A stretch of 24,615 nt of DNA from Haplosporangium gracile (taxonomy: Eukaryota > Mortierellomycota > Mortierellomycetes > Mortierellales > Mortierellaceae). The stretch is from NCBI GenBank assembly GCA_015499985.1, contig JAAAUF010000607.1:1-24615 (forward strand), in the 5' to 3' direction. Below the pieces are notes generated by a model. It made no database searches and was not told where the DNA came from. It saw nothing but the letters and a program-made list of their open reading frames with translations. The first letter of the stretch is position 1; each line of letters opens with the position of its first letter. This document shows, piece after piece, positions 20,479-24,615 of this stretch. A program made the position numbers and the translations under genes.

Positions 20479-21211
20479 TGAGTCGGCGTAGAAAAGCGTA
20501 GAACGTTTTAATGGTCGTGAAGTGCGATATTTTCCTTTTGTGAGAGTCAATTGGGGCAGTGTACAGTTTTTTTGCTATGAGTCGATGCTTTTTTTTTTAT
20601 TTTTTTTATTTTGCTGTGAGTACTTCCGCCCCTTGATTTTTAGTGCGCCTCTAAAAAAGCGAGTGACTCAAGTAGTTTTGAAATTTTGCATGTGCGTTGC
20701 CAGTGCAACACATAAACTGGCACAGTCAGAAAGAAAAAGGCAAATTTAGAGAGCAGCAACTGATAACACGGACTCTGTCGGAGAATAGGGAAATCGAAGG
20801 ATGAGCTGGCTGAATTGAAGAAGGTGAGGCCAGTGGTACAATCAGGCAAATTGATCAGCTGAGGGGGGCCAAGAAGGAGAGAGAGAGAGAGAGTGAGAGA
20901 AGAGCATCCATGAAGCAGAGGGAAAGAGAGAGAGAGAGAGCGTGTGTGTTGTCGGTTGGAGAAAAGAAATGTGTTTGTTTATTGATGTCGATCGAAATGG
21001 GGCTGCATAAAATGAAAAGTGGAGTGAGCCTTTGCTACGAAAATCTATGACTCGAGCAGTTTTTTTATGTACCACACAGTGATAGATCAAACAAAAGAGA
21101 AAAATGTTGCGAGTCACCGAAAAGTAAATGAATGGCCATCGGACACCTAGAATCAAACAACCTGCCCAGGGGGTGAATTGGTTGGTTGCAGGTCGATCCT
21201 CCCAGTGAGTC
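20479..21211. promoter_or_regulatory. Cluster of Gcn4/Cpc1-like TGASTC elements
   Basis: Seven copies of TGA[C/G]TC on either strand occur at 20479, 20544, 20578, 20664, 21048, 21111 and 21206. The one at 20664-20670 is a perfect palindromic TGACTCA. In fungi the general amino acid control factor Gcn4/CpcA binds TGASTCA upstream of amino acid genes, including those for aromatic synthesis. The cluster sits 0.66-1.39 kb before the DAHP synthase start, far for a fungal promoter, so the link is inference. Confidence 0.35.
20877..20941. repeat. Imperfect (GA)n microsatellite
   Basis: Two GA blocks (20877-20900 and 20924-20941) are separated by a short purine-rich spacer. They are intergenic, within the TGASTC cluster. 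Confidence 0.9.
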
Positions 21212-21832
21212 CGGGGAGACAAGAGGGGGGGGGAGGGAAAGTGTCATGAATGATGCTCTTTTTGGTTTCTGGTTCTACTTCTAGGGGTATATCCTCATCC
21301 TGTCCTCTCGCAGGAATACTGAAAGGAAAGAGGAGTTTCAACCTCAGTCGAACATGCATTGGTTCTTCGTTATCTATTCTGAATGTCTGATTCAGAGGGT
21401 TAAGAGGGAAAATTGTGACTGGGGCTCTTTTCAGTACTGGTCATCGAGCCAATTTTTGTAAACGATGAAAGAGCAACAATCTCCGATTATCCGACAGCAA
21501 ACTTGGGACATAGGAGGCGTACGAAGAACAAACGTGTCCAAAAGAAAGGGTCGTTCAGGTTCAGATCCCGTCCGCTTGCTCTTTGTCATCGCCCCTTTCC
21601 AGGAGAGACATAAATACTCAGGGGGATTGCCCATTTCTTTCCTTCCTTTTTTTCTATCACTTTTATCTCTCATCTTCATCTTCATCTTTAAGCCTTTGCC
21701 TCTCTGCTTTAATACCCACTTTACATCTCCATCTACCACTCAGTTGCTTGCATTAACGCGCACGCCCCCCTACCCTCTACTATATTATCTCCATCAACAG
21801 ACAACAAACAACAACAACAACAACCCACCACC

Positions 21833-21840
21833 TATAAAAA
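21833..21840 (+). promoter_or_regulatory. TATA-like TATAAAAA upstream of DAHP synthase
   Basis: A good TATA match ends 26 nt before the start codon, closer than usual. A second AT-rich candidate (CATAAATA) is at 21609. The nearer one would leave almost no 5' leader, so the farther one or a TATA-less start may be used. Confidence 0.25.
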
Positions 21841-21866
21841 CCTTCCACCTCCCCCTTCACAAAAAA

Positions 21867-23150
21867 ATGTCTCCTTCACAAGCACCCATCCAAACCATCC
21901 CCATCTCCCGCCCCGCCTCGCCTGTCCCTCTGATGTACTCCAAAGAAGAAATCGAGCCCGAGTTCATGGAGGATCTCCGTGTCTCTGGATACTCTCCCCT
22001 CCTCCCTCCCCAGATCATTCAAGAAGAGCTCCCCATGGTAAGTATCCCTGCACTTGTTGAGATTCAGACCTCGGAAAAAAAAAAAGAAGGTAGTCATAAA
22101 TTCAGCTGTTGTTATTTCCGTTATCTTGATCACTTAGTCTATTTTCTATTCTCTTCTATTCATGAAATTCAGTCTACAGTTTCAAGAAAGGTGGTCTCGC
22201 TCGCCCGCCAACAAGCCGCCAAGATCCTCCGTGGAGAAGACGATCGCCTTATCGTCATCGTCGGTCCCTGCTCTATCCACGACCCTGCTGCAGCTCTCGA
22301 ATACGCCAAACTCCTCAAACCCCTCGCCGACGAACTCTCGGGCGAGATCCTCGTCATCATGCGCGCCTACTTTGAAAAGCCCCGTACCACCGTCGGATGG
22401 AAGGGACTTATTAACGACCCCGATATCGATGGCACCTTCCAGATCAATAAGGGCCTCCGTATTGCAAGAGGTCTGTTATGTCAGTTGACGGATATGGGTG
22501 TCCCTGTTGGGTGCGAGTTGTTGGATACCATCTCGCCCCAGTTCTTGGCGGATTTGATTTCTTGGGGTGCCATTGGTGCTAGGACAACCGAGTCGCAATT
22601 GCACAGGGAGTTGGCTTCCGGCGTGAGCTTCCCTCTGGGGTTCAAGAACGGGACTGACGGAAATATCACCATTGCTGTCGATGCCATCCGCGCCGCTTCC
22701 AAGCCCCATCACTTCTTGGGCGTCACCAAACAGGGTCTGGCTGCTATCACCAATACCAAGGGCAACGAGCTCTGCCATTTGATCCTCCGCGGCGGAAACG
22801 GCGGTCCCAACTACGAACAGGAACACATTGCTACCGTCCGCGCCGGACTGGTCAAGGCAAAACTCCCCGAGGTCATCATGGTCGACTGCTCACACGGAAA
22901 CTCGAGAAAGCAGCACAGGAACCAGATTTCGGTCTCTGCAGATTTGGCCAACCAGGTCCGGAATGGGGACAAATCGATTGTTGGGTTGATGATCGAGTCA
23001 AATTTGGTTGAGGGCCGTCAAGATGTGGGTCCCGAGGGAAGGGATGCGTTGACTTATGGTCAGTCGATTACTGATGCCTGTGTGAACTGGGATGATACCG
23101 AGAAGATGCTTCGGGATCTTGCTGAGGCTGTTCGCGTAAGACGCGGTTAA
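21867..23150 (+). CDS. ARO3/ARO4: 3-deoxy-D-arabino-heptulosonate-7-phosphate (DAHP) synthase, Aro3/Aro4 type
   Basis: It catalyses the first step of the shikimate pathway: phosphoenolpyruvate plus erythrose 4-phosphate to DAHP, in the cytosol. Exons 21867-22037 and 22173-23150 give 382 aa, close to the ~370 usual for type I fungal enzymes. Family motifs are plain: VIVGPCSIHDP (residue about 85), MRAYFEKPRTTVGWKGLINDP, ELLDTISPQFLADLISWGAIGART, FKNGTDG, HLILRGG and VDCSHGNSRKQH (metal and substrate binding). The start at 21867 follows an A run and gives the usual short N-terminus. The frame stays open for 402 nt upstream but encodes leader-like low-complexity sequence. The intron 22038-22172 (GTAAGT...TTCAG) is 135 nt with no in-frame stop, so retention would insert 45 residues. 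Yeast has Phe- and Tyr-inhibited isoenzymes, and I cannot tell which this matches. Confidence 0.96.
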   Translation: MSPSQAPIQTIPISRPASPVPLMYSKEEIEPEFMEDLRVSGYSPLLPPQIIQEELPMVSIPALVEIQTSEKKKEGSHKFSCCYFRYLDHLVYFLFSSIHEIQSTVSRKVVSLARQQAAKILRGEDDRLIVIVGPCSIHDPAAALEYAKLLKPLADELSGEILVIMRAYFEKPRTTVGWKGLINDPDIDGTFQINKGLRIARGLLCQLTDMGVPVGCELLDTISPQFLADLISWGAIGARTTESQLHRELASGVSFPLGFKNGTDGNITIAVDAIRAASKPHHFLGVTKQGLAAITNTKGNELCHLILRGGNGGPNYEQEHIATVRAGLVKAKLPEVIMVDCSHGNSRKQHRNQISVSADLANQVRNGDKSIVGLMIESNLVEGRQDVGPEGRDALTYGQSITDACVNWDDTEKMLRDLAEAVRVRRG

Positions 23151-23373
23151 GCACTCTTTGCTTCTCTCTTTTCTTCGCCCCGCACATTCATAAGTTGTTC
23201 TTCCACAAAACAATCAACTGTATCATATCATTAAAACCATTAAACAAACAACATTTTAAAAAATAATTATATGGGGGAATGTCTATTGTGGCAAAAAAAA
23301 AAAAAATCAATGGTAACATATCTTCTCAACTCCTCCTCCCACTCTATCTCTCATCCCCCCCTTAACCTCAATC

Positions 23374-24581
23374 TCATGATTGCTCCTGCGTCAACTGCAA
23401 CTGCTGCATCTGCTGCTCAATCTTCTTTCTCTCCTCAAAAGCGCGCACACAGGCCGCAACACCCTCAACCCCACCCTTCGCAAAAGCTTCCTTCATCTCC
23501 TTCTTCCTCTTCGCATTCTCAACCATCGAAAAGGCAAAATACCGATCCCGGAACCCAAAATGTCCCTGGTGCATAGGATCCGTTGTCGACTTGTTCATAT
23601 CTCCTGTAGGCAGCCCCAACGCAGTCTCACCATCCCAATCGGCGATTTTCTCCATGGTGATGAGACGACGAGACCATTGACCGAAAGCTTGTTCACAGTT
23701 GGCGACGAGTTCCATACATGGGTGGGTTGGGAGATCATCGATAGTGTAGTCCTCGGTGACGGTGGGCAGCCAGTAAACAAGACGGCCGCCGCGGGTGAGG
23801 TTCTTGACGGCGAACATAAGTAAGTCGGCAACTACTTCTGACATCTCGTATGGTTTTGTTGGTGGGACGTAATCTGGCAGCCTGTTTTTATCGATTCCAG
23901 ATGCGGTACACTGTCAACAATCATTATTCTCACTTCTCCACATGGATGAAAATGTATCAACAAGGATCTTGAATAAACCTACATGTGGGCAAAGACGCCT
24001 TCATTGACGGCCATGCGAGGCTCGGTGGCCTGTTTAGTGACATCCTTGCGTCCGAGAGTCTTGGCACCAGCACGGACGCCATATGGAGCTACGATCCAAT
24101 CATAAAACAGCGCGGAGCAAATTATGAGTACAATCGTCAAATGCCCCCATACTACCCACAATGAACCAAAGGAGCATCCAAATAGTATTCAAGCCAAAGA
24201 AAACTTACGATCGGTGACGATGGCGTCAAAGAGTCCGCCCTTAAACCGCCTCCAGGGGGCATGACAGATATCAAACACAAGGGCGTCCAGAACTCGACCC
24301 TTCAAATCATATTGCTCGCAATTCGACTGAATACTAGCCTTGCCCTTTCCTCTGATCTGTCGTCCATCGATATCAGACCCAACAGTCATGGCTCCGAAAT
24401 GAGCGCAGGTCATCAAAAAACTTCCTGTGCCGACAAAGGGGTCGTAGACTAGTTTTCCGGGTCCGCAGAGGGCTTGGTTGGCCATGATGAGAGAGAGTTC
24501 TGCGTCCATGGTGGTGTTGCCGATATATTTCCGCTTCTTGACGTTGAATTTGTCAATCAACTCGCGCTTTCCATGTCCCAC
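23374..24581 (-). CDS. TRM11: tRNA (guanine(10)-N2)-methyltransferase Trm11, C-terminal part
   Basis: Trm11, with Trm112, methylates G10 of tRNAs using S-adenosylmethionine. The gene runs off the right edge. The last visible exon boundary is an acceptor at 24582, before GHGKRELIDKFN. Exons 24209-24581, 23983-24088 and 23374-23910. The SAM-binding motif DPFVGTGSFLMTCAHFGA is in the first. The catalytic DPPYG is split by the intron 24089-24208 (GAT C|CT CCA TAT). Conserved C-terminal motifs are LTRGGRLVYWLP, HPCMELVANCEQAFGQWSRRLITMEK and HFGFRDRYFAF. The last intron is unclear: the good sites 23911-23982 (GTAGGT...GACAG) shift the frame by one base, while a donor four bases later leaves a TAG. 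The frame after it (ASGIDKNRLPDYVPPTKPYEM) is clearly right. The tail is a Glu/Gln coiled coil. It is convergent with the DAHP synthase gene, 223 nt apart. Confidence 0.92.
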
Positions 24582-24615
24582 CTACAATATGCACATTCAC
24601 AAAAAAAAAAAAAAA

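Larger units (their letters stand above)
19696..21866. other. 2.2-kb intergenic region upstream of DAHP synthase
   Basis: I find no supported gene. It contains the 3' flank of the eIF4E-domain gene, a degenerate ~120-bp repeat (20040-20412), a T-rich block (20580-20615), a cluster of TGASTC elements (20479-21211), a GA microsatellite (20877-20941), a G run near 21226, and a CA-rich leader (21790-21866) before the next start codon. Confidence 0.55.

Noticed and set aside
21465..21866. Open extension of the DAHP synthase frame upstream of 21867
   Set aside because: It encodes leader-like low-complexity sequence, and starting at 21867 gives the normal family length.

Overview
The window looks like nuclear DNA of an early-diverging filamentous fungus, most plausibly Mucoromycota/Mortierellomycotina. 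The reasons are GT-AG introns mostly of 55-290 nt with TACTAAC/CTGAC-type branch sites, pyrimidine-rich leaders, long homopolymers and simple repeats between genes, and a Fanzor-type (eukaryotic TnpB-like) gene of a kind I associate with Mortierella-like genomes. The species call is inference. All splice models here were read by eye.

Layout. 2-988 (+): 3' part of a precursor whose N-terminus carries kexin-flanked (KR) peptide repeats. 1090-5305 (-): a decayed Fanzor locus. An XPG/FEN1-like PIN nuclease ORF with all its acidic residues lies at the 5' end. It is followed in the same direction, across recognisable introns, stops and frame changes, by a Fanzor protein with RuvC-I, zinc ribbon and RuvC-III motifs. 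I read this as one ancestral XPG-Fanzor fusion protein, with a GC-rich series of small hairpins at its 3' end. 5905-7699 (+): SDHB (succinate dehydrogenase iron-sulfur subunit, six exons), with an apparent 19-nt deletion just before the first iron-sulfur motif. 8112-8786 (+): a small membrane protein resembling MICOS subunit Mic12/Aim5. 9373-10827 (-): a Flx1/SLC25A32-type mitochondrial FAD/folate carrier. 10828-15514: 4.7 kb with no gene I can support. 15515-19695 (+): a 1,321-aa protein with a class II-like eIF4E (cap-binding) domain between long disordered arms. 19696-21866: intergenic, with a degenerate ~120-bp repeat and a cluster of Gcn4/Cpc1-like TGASTC sites. 21867-23150 (+): DAHP synthase (Aro3/Aro4 type). 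23374-24581 (-): 3' part of TRM11, the tRNA guanosine-10 N2-methyltransferase, running off the window.

Three neighbouring genes (SDHB, Mic12-like, Flx1-like) serve the mitochondrial inner membrane, and Flx1 supplies the FAD needed by complex II, SDHB's complex. The most unusual material is at the left: the kexin-type peptide precursor and the XPG-Fanzor locus with its possible 3' structured RNA.
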